Assembly (NCBI GenBank): GCA_023957995.1
Contig: JAMLGK010000005.1
Coordinates: forward strand, 62,001-126,000
DNA length: 64,000 nucleotides
Reading direction: 5' to 3'
DNA from: Microthrixaceae bacterium
GTDB taxonomy: Bacteria; Actinomycetota; Acidimicrobiia; Acidimicrobiales; Microtrichaceae
The notes under the pieces were generated by a model. The model saw only the letters and a program-made list of their open reading frames with translations. It was not told the origin of the DNA and searched no databases. This document shows, one piece after another, positions 23,746 to 32,622 of the stretch (within the stretch, counting starts at the first letter, position 1; each line of letters starts with the position of its first letter). Position numbers and translations under genes: made by a program.

Positions 23746-25071
23746 ATGACCTCGACGCGCCCGCCCCAGAAGTCAGACGCACCGACGCAGCGCCGCGCCC
23801 CGATCGCGCCCGATGCGGAGTCCTACTGTTCGGTGCGCGGACACACCGAGGCCCTGGCCGCTCGACTGGGCCCCGAGGACCAGGTCGTGCAGTCGATGCC
23901 CGACGCCAGTCCGACCAAGTGGCACCGGGCTCACACCACTTGGTTCTTCGAGGAGTTCGTGCTGGCCGAGCCGGTTCCCCACGAGGTGTTCGACGAGTCG
24001 TTCCGCTACCTGTTCAACAGCTACTACGAGGCGGTCGGCGAACGTCAGCCGAGGCCGCAGCGGGGCATGATCACCCGCCCTGACGTGGCCCGCGTGACCG
24101 AGTTCCGCAACCACGTGGATCTCTCGGTCCTGCGGGCCCTGCGGGAGGGCCACCTCGACGCCCGGCGGCTCGAACTCGTGGAGTTGGGACTCCACCACGA
24201 ACAGCAGCACCAGGAGCTGCTGTTGATGGATGCACTGCATCTGCTCAGCCTCAACCCCACCGCCCCCGCCTACGACGACCGCGACCACGGTCGACCGGAC
24301 GGCCAGAGTGCCCCGGTGGCCACCGTCGCTCCGCCCGCCGCCGCAAGGCAGCCGGGAGCCCCGGCCGGCCTGTTCGAGTTCGAGGGCGGACTGGTGGAGA
24401 TCGGACACCTCGGAGCTGGTTTCGCCTACGACAACGAGTTGCCGAGGCACCAGGTCTGGCTGGAGCCGTTCGCCCTGGAGGACCGGCTGGTCACCTGCGG
24501 GGAGTGGTGCGAGTTCATCGAGGACGGTGGCTACCAGCGTCCGGAACTGTGGCTGAGCGACGGCTGGCACACCGTGCAGTCCCTCCGGTGGGACTCACCC
24601 GCCTACTGGTCACCCCTCGAGGACCCCGCGGTCAGCGGTGCGCGCTGGCAGCGCTACTCACTCGGTGGGGCCGCGGAGGTGGTCCCCGAGGAGCCGGTGG
24701 CACACGTGTCGCACTACGAGGCCGACGCGTTCGCCCGCTGGAAGGGCGCCCGACTGCCCAGCGAGGCGGAGTGGGAGCTCGCGGCCGTTCTCCACGGACA
24801 GCCGCGATCCGCCATGGCCCCGGATGCCGCTCAGTTCCACGGCGTTCTGTGGCAGTGGACGGCTTCGGCCTACCTCCCGTATCCGGGTTTCTCCCCCGAG
24901 GCCGGTGCGGTCGGTGAGTACAACGGAAAGTTCATGGTCAACCAGCAGGTGCTGCGTGGAAGCTCGTTCGCCACGCCAGCGGGCCATGCCCGCTCCACCT
25001 ACCGCAACTTCTTCCCGGCAGGGTCACGTTGGCCGTTCACCGGAGTCAGGATCGCTCATGACAGGCACTGA
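23746..25071 (+). CDS. egtB: Ergothioneine biosynthesis protein EgtB (iron-dependent sulfoxide synthase)
   Basis: 441 residues from ATG 23746. The N-terminal DinB-like domain has KWHRAHTTWFFEEFVL (first iron His) and ELGLHHEQQHQELLLMD, the H-x3-H-x-E iron motif. The C-terminal formylglycine-generating-enzyme-like domain has WCEFIEDGGYQRPELWLSDGW, RLPSEAEWELAA and VLRGSSFATP. EgtB joins hercynine to gamma-glutamylcysteine or cysteine with O2, forming the sulfoxide precursor of the antioxidant ergothioneine. The next gene, egtD, overlaps by 14 bp. A divergent or separate egtC/egtA is not in the window. Confidence 0.95.
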   Translation: MTSTRPPQKSDAPTQRRAPIAPDAESYCSVRGHTEALAARLGPEDQVVQSMPDASPTKWHRAHTTWFFEEFVLAEPVPHEVFDESFRYLFNSYYEAVGERQPRPQRGMITRPDVARVTEFRNHVDLSVLRALREGHLDARRLELVELGLHHEQQHQELLLMDALHLLSLNPTAPAYDDRDHGRPDGQSAPVATVAPPAAARQPGAPAGLFEFEGGLVEIGHLGAGFAYDNELPRHQVWLEPFALEDRLVTCGEWCEFIEDGGYQRPELWLSDGWHTVQSLRWDSPAYWSPLEDPAVSGARWQRYSLGGAAEVVPEEPVAHVSHYEADAFARWKGARLPSEAEWELAAVLHGQPRSAMAPDAAQFHGVLWQWTASAYLPYPGFSPEAGAVGEYNGKFMVNQQVLRGSSFATPAGHARSTYRNFFPAGSRWPFTGVRIAHDRH

Positions 25072-26110
25072 TCTACCCGCCGCCACCACAGAACCGGCGA
25101 TGCTCGGCGTGGAGGACCGCAACGGCCCGTCGCCGATCACCGTCGATGTGCAGCTCGACCAGTCGGCTTGGTCGACGCATCTCGCGGACCAGACCGAGGA
25201 AGGCCTGCGCGACGATCCACCATGGATTCCGCCTGTGTGGTTCTACGACGAGCCGGGTTCGGAGATGTTCGACGAGATAACCCGCCTGCCCGAGTACTAC
25301 CCGACCGAGGCCGAACGCTCGATCCTGGCGGAACACGCTCACGACATCGCATCGATCACCGGAGTGGAGACACTCGCAGAGTTGGGATCGGGCACCTCCG
25401 ACAAGACGGCACTGCTGCTCGACGCGGGACAGCAGAGCGGCACCCTGAACTGCTTCTCTCCCTTCGACTGCTCCGAAGAGGTGCTCCGTCGCGCAGCCGC
25501 CCAGATAGCCGGGGCGCGCCCGGGTTTGGACGTGCACGCGGTGGTGGGCGACTTCCACGAGCACCTGCACGCCATCCCCACCGACGGCGTGTGCGTGATC
25601 GCGTTCCTCGGCTCCACGATCGGCAATCTGGACGAGACCCAGCGCAAGGAGTTCCTCGCCAACATTGCGGACACGCTCGACGACGACGACTGGTTCCTGC
25701 TCGGTACCGACCTGGCGAAATCCGAATCGGTCCTTCTGCCCGCCTACGACGACCGGGCCGGGGTGACGGCCCGGTTCAACCTGAACGCCCTTTCGGTGAT
25801 GAACACCGAGCTACTGGCCGACTTCGAGGTCGGCGAGTTCCGACACCGCGCGGTCTGGGACGCGGAGGCATCCAGGGTGGAGATGCAACTGGTCGCCAAC
25901 AGCGCCCAACGGGTGCGGTTCGACGCCCTGAACGGACTCGAGCTGGTGCTCGGTGCCGGTGACCACATCCGCACCGAGATCAGCACCAAGTTCACCCGCG
26001 AACAGGTCGAGTCCGAACTGGCGGAGGCCGGCATGGAGGTGCAGCGGGCCTGGACCGACTCCGGCGACCGCTTCCTCGTGACCCTCTCGCGCCTGACCCG
26101 GCAGAACTGA
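25058..26110 (+). CDS. egtD: Histidine N-alpha-methyltransferase EgtD
   Basis: 350 residues from ATG 25058, which lies inside the 3' end of egtB (14-bp overlap), so translation is coupled. The conserved opening PPVWFYDEPGSEMFDEITRLPEYYPTEAERSIL is the histidine-binding part of EgtD; ETLAELGSGTSDKTALLLDA is the SAM-binding motif; IAFLGSTIGNLDETQR and LLGTDLAKSESVLLPAYDD also match. EgtD trimethylates histidine to hercynine using three SAM molecules, the first step of ergothioneine synthesis. Together egtD and egtB give hercynine and its sulfoxide conjugate. Confidence 0.96.
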   Translation: MTGTDLPAATTEPAMLGVEDRNGPSPITVDVQLDQSAWSTHLADQTEEGLRDDPPWIPPVWFYDEPGSEMFDEITRLPEYYPTEAERSILAEHAHDIASITGVETLAELGSGTSDKTALLLDAGQQSGTLNCFSPFDCSEEVLRRAAAQIAGARPGLDVHAVVGDFHEHLHAIPTDGVCVIAFLGSTIGNLDETQRKEFLANIADTLDDDDWFLLGTDLAKSESVLLPAYDDRAGVTARFNLNALSVMNTELLADFEVGEFRHRAVWDAEASRVEMQLVANSAQRVRFDALNGLELVLGAGDHIRTEISTKFTREQVESELAEAGMEVQRAWTDSGDRFLVTLSRLTRQN

Positions 26111-26132
26111 ACAGCAGCGACCGACCACCGGT

Positions 26133-26180
26133 CCGACCTGACACTTCACCGACCTGACAGATCACCGACCTGACGGATCT
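26133..26180. repeat. 16-bp tandem repeat, three copies, after egtD
   Basis: CCGACCTGACACTTCA (26133), CCGACCTGACAGATCA (26149) and CCGACCTGACGGATCT (26165) are three head-to-tail copies sharing CCGACCTGAC. Degenerate related pieces (CTGATCTCC twice) continue to about 26215. The array fills the gap between the convergent egtD and SurE-like genes. Confidence 0.88.
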
Positions 26181-26225
26181 CTGGGCTGTCTGATCTCCGG
26201 GAGGCCTGATCTCCAGGAAGCCTGT

Positions 26226-27080
26226 TCAGCCCGTGGTGCTGCCGGTGGGAGGCAGGGCGGTGAACACCACCCATCCGTTGACGAAGGCGGTCACGTCGTC
26301 GGTGGGTTCGGCGGTTCCCGCACAGTCGACCGCGGTCAGGTCGACCGAGCTGTCCACAGCCAGAGGTGCGTCCACCTCGCCCTGGACCTCACCGGCGGGA
26401 CAGGTCGGGGCATTGATGCTCATGACCGTGTCGGTGCCGAGCTCTCCGGAACGGACCGCATCGATGTTGTCGTCCAACCACGCCATCGTGGCATCCACCG
26501 CCGTCTCGAAGTCTGCCGGGTCACCGAACCCCTGGCTGGTGGCGACGGCCGGCACACCGAGCTGGGCAGCCTGGCGTGCTGCACCGACGGTTCCCGAAAT
26601 GTCCGCCAATGCACCGATGTTCTGACCGTCATTGACCCCCGAGATCACGAGATCGGGCTCTATTCCGCCCTCCTGCAGGGCCCAGATGACCGAGTCGGCG
26701 GGGAACCCGGCCACGGCGGTGGCATCGAGACCCGATGCGGTGGTGGTCTCGCTGGCGACGAGTTCACCCTCGGTGGTCTTGCCGCCCGATCCTGACTGGT
26801 TCTCCAACGGCGCCACGATCACCAACTCGATGTCGTCGCGGGCGTCCAGAGCCTGTGTGAGGAGGTCGATACCCTCGGCCGACACGCCGTCGTCGTTGGT
26901 GACCAGCACGGTGACGGGCTCGGCGGACTCCTCGGGGGTCGACGAACTCGTCTCGGTGGTTGCCTCGCTGGTCGCCGTGGTGGTCGACCCCGAGGAGTCC
27001 GAATCACTGCTGCATGCCACGCCGAAGCCCAGCAACGACAGGACCAATACCGAGATGAACGGGACGCCAGACCTACGCAT
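26226..27080 (-). CDS. SurE-like protein exported as a lipoprotein
   Basis: 284 residues from ATG 27080. Residues 1-23 are a lipoprotein signal peptide ending GFGVA-Cys23, followed by a Ser/Thr/Glu linker of 30 residues. The rest is a SurE domain: VTVLVTNDDGVSAEGIDLL contains the Asp-Asp metal ligands, VIVAPLENQSGSGGKTT the Ser loop, and LVISGVNDGQNIGALADISGTVGAARQAA the Asn ligand region. Cytosolic SurE is a divalent-metal 5'/3'-nucleotidase acting on nucleoside monophosphates; here the same fold is predicted outside the membrane, perhaps to salvage phosphate or nucleosides. The C-terminal region is shorter and less conserved than in classical SurE. Confidence 0.87.
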   Translation of the reverse strand: MRRSGVPFISVLVLSLLGFGVACSSDSDSSGSTTTATSEATTETSSSTPEESAEPVTVLVTNDDGVSAEGIDLLTQALDARDDIELVIVAPLENQSGSGGKTTEGELVASETTTASGLDATAVAGFPADSVIWALQEGGIEPDLVISGVNDGQNIGALADISGTVGAARQAAQLGVPAVATSQGFGDPADFETAVDATMAWLDDNIDAVRSGELGTDTVMSINAPTCPAGEVQGEVDAPLAVDSSVDLTAVDCAGTAEPTDDVTAFVNGWVVFTALPPTGSTTG

Positions 27081-27098
27081 CCCAGGAATGTACTCCCT

Positions 27099-27143
27099 AG
27101 GAACCCGCCGCCTCAGGAACCCGCCGCCTCAGGAACCCGCCGC
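27099..27143. repeat. 16-bp tandem repeat at the acyltransferase stop codon
   Basis: AGGAACCCGCCGCCTC at 27099 and 27115, then a partial copy at 27131-27143. The array spans the stop codon of the acyltransferase gene (27129) and extends toward the start of the SurE-like gene. Confidence 0.88.
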
Positions 27144-28220
27144 GGGTTGCCCGTCGGCGGCTTCTTCCGCTCGCTGCTTCACCCGTTTGGAGGTCTTCGA
27201 GGCCCGATCCTCTAGCCGTCCGAACAGCACGGTGGCCAGCCCGGTGAGGACCAGGGTGACGCCGAGCACGAACACCACCGACCAGTAGCGATCGAGGTCG
27301 AGGTCGACCGACCACTGGCGGGCCACGATCGTGGCTGGCAGGTGCCAGAGGTAAACCGTGAGCAACCGCTTGTTGAGATAGCGGATTAGCGACCCCAGGC
27401 CGCGCACGTGCATCGACGCCTCGAGCGGGCCTCTCAGCAGCATTCCAACCGCCAACCAGGCAGCACCGAGCCCTGCCATCGAGATGCCGAGGCTGGACGG
27501 CGACACGGTCTCGTTCGGATCGCTCGGTGTGATCGTCGAGCCGAGCCCCAGCCAATAGGCGACCGCCAGCACGGACGCTGCAAATCCCAAGAACGTGGTG
27601 GTCAGCAGGAATCGACGCGACGGCACCACACAGTCGCGCTCGGCCCAGACCATTCCGGCCACCCAGGCCATCTGGTACGCCATTCCCACAGCGAGTTCGT
27701 TCTGGCCGATGACCGTGAGTGCCACCAGCACCGCCGCCTGCGCCGAGAGCGTCCCCACCGCTGACCAACGGATCAGCCAGCGGAATACCCCGCTCAGTGC
27801 CACGAAAGCCAGGAATGTCCAGATGTACCAGAGATGCTCGTCGGTGTCGGGCAACCCTCCGGTGACCTTCATGGTGAGATCGAAAACGATGTAGGCGCCC
27901 CACGGAAGAGCCAGCCTCGAGAAGCGTCCCCTGAACACGGCCCAAACCGACCGTGTTCGTAGGCTGCGCCCCACGAGTGTGCCCGACACGAAGAACATCA
28001 CCGGTAGCGACTCGAACCACTTCAGCCATGGCCAGGGAAGGGCATGGTTGATCACCACCCGCACCACCGCAACGGTGCGCATCACGTCTACGTAGGCGAG
28101 CCGGTCGGTTCCGATCACTGGCTCGACCCGACCCACCCCAGGAACTCCGGCGGCTTCGGCGGCGGGGTCCGGTTGCGCGCTGGGAATCATGGGTTGCTGT
28201 CGCTCATCGCCCCCGGACAT
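27129..28220 (-). CDS. Acyltransferase 3 family membrane protein
   Basis: 363 residues from ATG 28220 (an ATG 36 bases earlier is possible). After about 35 cytosolic residues, ten hydrophobic segments follow. RLAYVDVMRTVAVVRVVINHALPW carries the family's Arg and catalytic His, and VMFFVSGTLVGRSLRTR and LLTVYLWHLPATI match acyltransferase-3 motifs. Members move acetyl or other acyl groups onto surface polysaccharides, peptidoglycan or lipids. The C-terminus is basic (SKTSKRVKQRAEEAA). No polysaccharide gene is adjacent, so the acceptor is unknown. Confidence 0.86.
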   Translation of the reverse strand: MSGGDERQQPMIPSAQPDPAAEAAGVPGVGRVEPVIGTDRLAYVDVMRTVAVVRVVINHALPWPWLKWFESLPVMFFVSGTLVGRSLRTRSVWAVFRGRFSRLALPWGAYIVFDLTMKVTGGLPDTDEHLWYIWTFLAFVALSGVFRWLIRWSAVGTLSAQAAVLVALTVIGQNELAVGMAYQMAWVAGMVWAERDCVVPSRRFLLTTTFLGFAASVLAVAYWLGLGSTITPSDPNETVSPSSLGISMAGLGAAWLAVGMLLRGPLEASMHVRGLGSLIRYLNKRLLTVYLWHLPATIVARQWSVDLDLDRYWSVVFVLGVTLVLTGLATVLFGRLEDRASKTSKRVKQRAEEAADGQPAAGS

Positions 28221-28277
28221 GCGCGCAACGGTGGCACCGCCCCGGAGGGGTGTCAAACAGCCACTCCGACCTGCGGC

Positions 28278-31200
28278 TCAGAGGGGCAGGTCGACGAACT
28301 CGGTGCGGCGCGCCGGGACCCGTTCACCGGGTAGCACGACACCGGTCACGTTCAGCGGGTCGACCGCACTCACCCGCACGCTGCGTCCGTCGGGTTCGCT
28401 CCGTCGGATCGACTTCAGTCCATCCACCGCAGCCGGAAGGGCGAACTGCTCGCCGCTGAAGCCGTTGACGAACCGCCCGCCGCGCACCAATCCACGATCC
28501 TCCATGCGGCGCAGTGCCCATTGGATGTCACGCCAGCGGATCGCCGCCCCTTCGTGTGCCGCGATGTCGTAGAACACCACACCCCACCTCGACAGGAGCT
28601 GATCGGCCCACGCCTCCGCCAGCTCGTCGCGCTCGGTTCCACGATCGGAAGCATGGTTGGTGTCGGTCTCGGCATCGGATGGGCCGACACCACCGCCACG
28701 CAGCAACGACCAACGGCCCGCTGCGCGGCCCTGTGCCCTGCCACCCCTTCGTAGCCGTGACACACCGACGGGCTGGCGGCGGACGCGACGCTGTTGCTCG
28801 CGCCGCTGACCGTTGTTCAGGGCGCGCACGGCCGCAAACCCGTCACTGGTCAACAACCCGCGCGCCACACCGTCCCAGAGCGCGTCCTCGATCTCCGAGG
28901 GCATCCGACCGGTGTGGGTTGCGATCTCGCCGGCGAACAGGGCTCCGTGGTCCCCGATCGCCTCGATGACCTCCGATACGGCTCCCACTTCGGGCACCGG
29001 GGGTGGTTCCGAGCCGTGGAGTGCCTCGGCCAGCCATCCTGCGTCCTCTCGGAACCACAGGGACACGGGGGTGGCCCGCGAGGGTGCAGAGGAACGGACC
29101 GATTCGTTGGGCGGTGGATCCAGCCGTCCCCAGCAGAGCGCACCACCCAGCGTCAGCTCATCGAGCCAGCCGGGCGTGTAGTCGAGGATCCGAGCGCGAA
29201 GGACATCGGGTTCCCATGCCGCCACGGCGACGGCCGAACCCTGGAGCTGACCGAGGACGGTCTCGAGACCACCGCGACCCTTCAGCTGCGAGCCGGGTGC
29301 CACGTGCTGCCACCGCAGCCAGAACCGCACCAGCTGTTCGGGGCTTACCGGGTCGATCTCGCGTCGTCTGTTGCGTCGCGAGTAGCTGTGCATGCGGGCC
29401 AGCAGCCGTCGCGAGCACCACTCTGGTTGCTCCAGCGCGGTGGCGGTGAACTCGCCCTGGATCGCGAACCCGCTCGATTCGAGATCAGCCAGCCCGATCG
29501 CCACCTTCGATGAGGAGAGGGCGGTCTGCTCCACGAGTCCCTCAGCGGTGATCGGGCTGTGCAGTTCCAGGTGCCCGCGCACGATGTCGGCGGCCACGAC
29601 CTCCGGAGAAACGCCGTGCGCCGGTGCGTCGTCCGCCAGCACCTGCACCGAGGGGGCCACCTCGGTCGTGTGCCATCTCTCCCGGCCGGCGGTGTCCACG
29701 AGTCGCCGTACCCGACCGCGCGACTCCAGCTCTTCGAACAGCACCGCCCAGTCGGGTCGTGCACGCGTGACCACCAGGGCCGAGAGCAGGTCGTGCAGCT
29801 CGTCGGCGGTCACGGGATGCGGTTCGATCTCCTCGCGCACCTGGTCGATCGCCTCGGGCTGCAGGCGCCCCATCTCTGCCGCGTCCACCGGGAGACCGCG
29901 GCGCAGCGGCACCGCATTGGTCCTGCGGTCGACGGCCTCGCCGTCGTCGAGGAAGGCATAGGGCCTCGCGGTGAGGATCTCGTGGGCCAGCAGCGACGGT
30001 TCGGTGGTGTCGCGGAAGTGGAGTTCCACCTCGCCGTCTCGGATCTGGCTCCACAGCTCGGTGAGACCCAGCACGTCGAGTCCCTCGGTGAGGGTGTCGT
30101 GCACGGTCTGGCGCACCACCGGATGGTCGGGCACCTCGATCGGACCCGTGATGTTCTCCTGGCATGCCGCGGCGCCGGGGAAGAGCGCCGCCATCAGGTC
30201 GTCGGACTCCATGCGTTGGATCGGCGGTGGGTTCTTCCTGCCCCCTCGGAACCGGAGCACGATGAGGGACCGGTTGAGGTTCCAGCGCCACCGCGACTGG
30301 AAGATCGGTTGATCGAGCACCGCCTGGGTGAGGGTGGCCTCGATGTTCTCCGGCGTGAGGAATCGGGGCACATCCGACAGGGGGAAGCTGTGATGCGGCC
30401 CCAGGGAGATCACCACCGTGTCGTCGTTGGCCGATGCCTGCAGCTCGAAGTTGAAGCTGCGGCAGAACTTCTTGCGCAGCGCGTAGCCCATCGCACGGTT
30501 GATCCGGCCACCCCACGGTGAGTGCACGACCAACTGCATCCCACCGGTCTCGTCGAAGAACCGTTCGAGCACGATGTGTTCCTGCGTGGGCAACAGCCCC
30601 AACGTGGCGCGACCCGCGGCCAGGTAGTCCACCACGGTGCCGGCCGGGTCGCGGTCGATCCCGGCAGCTGACACCAGCCAGTCCTTGGCTCCATCGGGGT
30701 CTGCTGCGGCCAGGAAGCTGTCGATGCGGCCCCGCAGCGCCGAGACCTCAGCGGAGAGCTCGACCGTGCGCGCAGGGGCCTCACCCAACCAGAAGGGGAT
30801 CGTGGGCGGCTTGTCGCCGGCGTCGGTCACGCGCACCTGGCCCGCGGTGACCTGGCGGATCTGCCACGAGTGGGTGCCCAGCAGGAAGATGTCACCCGCC
30901 ATCGATTCGGTGGCCCAGTCCTCGTTTACCGTGCCGATGAAGGTCTCGTCGGGTTCGAGCACTACTCGGTAGTCGCCCAGTTCGGGGATGGCGCCACCAG
31001 AGGTGAGCGCCGCCAGGCGTGCCCCCTTGCGCCCACGGAGCTCCCCGTTGACCGCGTCGTGGTGGACGTGGGCGGCTCTGGGGCCCCTGCCGGTGAGAAC
31101 GCCCTTGCTGACCAGTTCGACAACCTCGTCGAAGGACTCCCGGGACAGGTTGCGGTAGTGGTACGCCCGACGGACCAACTCGAAGAGATCGTCGGTGCGC

Positions 31201-32537
31201 CACTCCTCAGCGGCGGTCTCGGCCACGATCTGCTGGGCGAGGATGTCGAGGGGTGCCTCGGGTGGATGCACCGCGTCGAGACGACCGGCACGTACGGCGG
31301 CCAACAGTGCAGATGACTCGACCAGCTCGTCGCGGGTGAGAGGGAACAACCGGCCGGTGGGGGTGCCCGAGCGGGTGTGGTTGGAGCGCCCGACGCGCTG
31401 CAGGAAGGTGGCGATCGATCTGGGCGACCCGATCTGGCACACGAGCTCGACGGGCCCCACATCGATGCCCAGTTCGAGCGACGCGGTCGCCACCAGCGCC
31501 CGCAGGTCACCGGCACGCAGCCGCGACTCGGTCCTGTAGCGGCGCTCGCGGCTGAGCGAACCGTGGTGGGCGGCGACGACCTCGTCTCCGAGTCGCTCCC
31601 CGAGTTGGTGGGCCAGGCGCTCGGCCATCTTGCGGGTGTTGACGAAGACCAGGGTGGTGCGGCGGTCCGCCACGAGCTCGGAGATGCGATCGAGGACGCT
31701 GTCCATCTGCGCAGCGGAGATGACCGCCTCCAACTCCCCCGCCGGGAGCTCGAGCGCCAGGTCCAGGTCGCGCTGGTGGCCCGAGTCGACGATCGCCGCA
31801 TCAGAGATGCCACCGGATCCCACCCGGGATCCGACGAGAAGGCCTGCCACGGTCTCGATGGGTTTCTGGGTGGCGGAGAGACCCACCCGAACCGGCGGGC
31901 GATCACAGACCGCTTCGAGACGTTCGAGTGTGAGGGTCAGGTGCGCTCCGCGCTTGTCGCGCGCCAACGCATGGATCTCGTCGACGATCACCGTCTCGAT
32001 GCTCGAGAGCACCTTGCGGCTGCGCTCGGCGGTGACCAGCAGGTAGAGCGATTCGGGTGTGGTCACCATGAAGGTCGGTGGGTTTCGCACCATCGCGGCG
32101 CGCTGTGCAGCGGTGGTGTCGCCCGTGCGCACTCCGATGGTGAGCGAGGGCGACCCGAGACCCATCTCCTCGGCGCACCTGGCGATCTCCTGCAGGGGCC
32201 CCTCGAGGTTCTCCGCGATATCGACCGCGAGCGCCTTGAGAGGCGATACGTAGGCAACCCTGGCGCCGCTGACCGACTCGCCTCTGTCGTGGCGGAGGTA
32301 GAGGTCGTTGATGCACATCAGGAACCCCGCGAGGGTCTTGCCCGATCCGGTCGGCGCCGCTATCAGCGTGGACCGCCCGGACGCGAGCATCGGCCAACCG
32401 TCACGCTGGGGAGCCGACGCACCGTCGGGGAACCGCTGTTCGAACCAGGCCGCCACCGCGGGATGGAAGTCGACACCCGCGACAAGATCACCACGGGTGC
32501 CACGAGGGGTGAACGGGAGCGGTTCGATCAGGGTCAT
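28278..32537 (-). CDS. lhr: Lhr-type DEAD/DEAH ATP-dependent helicase, long form
   Basis: 1419 residues from ATG 32537; the open frame continues upstream only as a shadow of the next gene. Helicase motifs: Walker A IAAPTGSGKT (about residues 59-68), VAYVSPLKALAVD, TTPESLYLL, DEIH box VIVDEIHALARDKRGAH (186-189), ATTLVFVNTRKMAERL-type segment, VVAAHHGSLSRERR and QRVGRSNHTR motif VI. A winged-helix and beta-barrel core and a long C-terminal half follow, as in mycobacterial Lhr (about 1500 residues). Lhr is a 3'-5' translocase that unwinds RNA:DNA hybrids and is induced by DNA damage in mycobacteria. A low-complexity Arg/Gly stretch near residue 1265 separates the last domain. Confidence 0.95.
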   Translation of the reverse strand: MTLIEPLPFTPRGTRGDLVAGVDFHPAVAAWFEQRFPDGASAPQRDGWPMLASGRSTLIAAPTGSGKTLAGFLMCINDLYLRHDRGESVSGARVAYVSPLKALAVDIAENLEGPLQEIARCAEEMGLGSPSLTIGVRTGDTTAAQRAAMVRNPPTFMVTTPESLYLLVTAERSRKVLSSIETVIVDEIHALARDKRGAHLTLTLERLEAVCDRPPVRVGLSATQKPIETVAGLLVGSRVGSGGISDAAIVDSGHQRDLDLALELPAGELEAVISAAQMDSVLDRISELVADRRTTLVFVNTRKMAERLAHQLGERLGDEVVAAHHGSLSRERRYRTESRLRAGDLRALVATASLELGIDVGPVELVCQIGSPRSIATFLQRVGRSNHTRSGTPTGRLFPLTRDELVESSALLAAVRAGRLDAVHPPEAPLDILAQQIVAETAAEEWRTDDLFELVRRAYHYRNLSRESFDEVVELVSKGVLTGRGPRAAHVHHDAVNGELRGRKGARLAALTSGGAIPELGDYRVVLEPDETFIGTVNEDWATESMAGDIFLLGTHSWQIRQVTAGQVRVTDAGDKPPTIPFWLGEAPARTVELSAEVSALRGRIDSFLAAADPDGAKDWLVSAAGIDRDPAGTVVDYLAAGRATLGLLPTQEHIVLERFFDETGGMQLVVHSPWGGRINRAMGYALRKKFCRSFNFELQASANDDTVVISLGPHHSFPLSDVPRFLTPENIEATLTQAVLDQPIFQSRWRWNLNRSLIVLRFRGGRKNPPPIQRMESDDLMAALFPGAAACQENITGPIEVPDHPVVRQTVHDTLTEGLDVLGLTELWSQIRDGEVELHFRDTTEPSLLAHEILTARPYAFLDDGEAVDRRTNAVPLRRGLPVDAAEMGRLQPEAIDQVREEIEPHPVTADELHDLLSALVVTRARPDWAVLFEELESRGRVRRLVDTAGRERWHTTEVAPSVQVLADDAPAHGVSPEVVAADIVRGHLELHSPITAEGLVEQTALSSSKVAIGLADLESSGFAIQGEFTATALEQPEWCSRRLLARMHSYSRRNRRREIDPVSPEQLVRFWLRWQHVAPGSQLKGRGGLETVLGQLQGSAVAVAAWEPDVLRARILDYTPGWLDELTLGGALCWGRLDPPPNESVRSSAPSRATPVSLWFREDAGWLAEALHGSEPPPVPEVGAVSEVIEAIGDHGALFAGEIATHTGRMPSEIEDALWDGVARGLLTSDGFAAVRALNNGQRREQQRRVRRQPVGVSRLRRGGRAQGRAAGRWSLLRGGGVGPSDAETDTNHASDRGTERDELAEAWADQLLSRWGVVFYDIAAHEGAAIRWRDIQWALRRMEDRGLVRGGRFVNGFSGEQFALPAAVDGLKSIRRSEPDGRSVRVSAVDPLNVTGVVLPGERVPARRTEFVDLPL

Positions 32538-32622
32538 CGTCGGGCTCAACGCTAGATCGCCGCTGTGACAGAGGTGGCCTCGCCCCGGTCCCAACAGGCC
32601 CGAGAACGATCCCGGACAGAGC

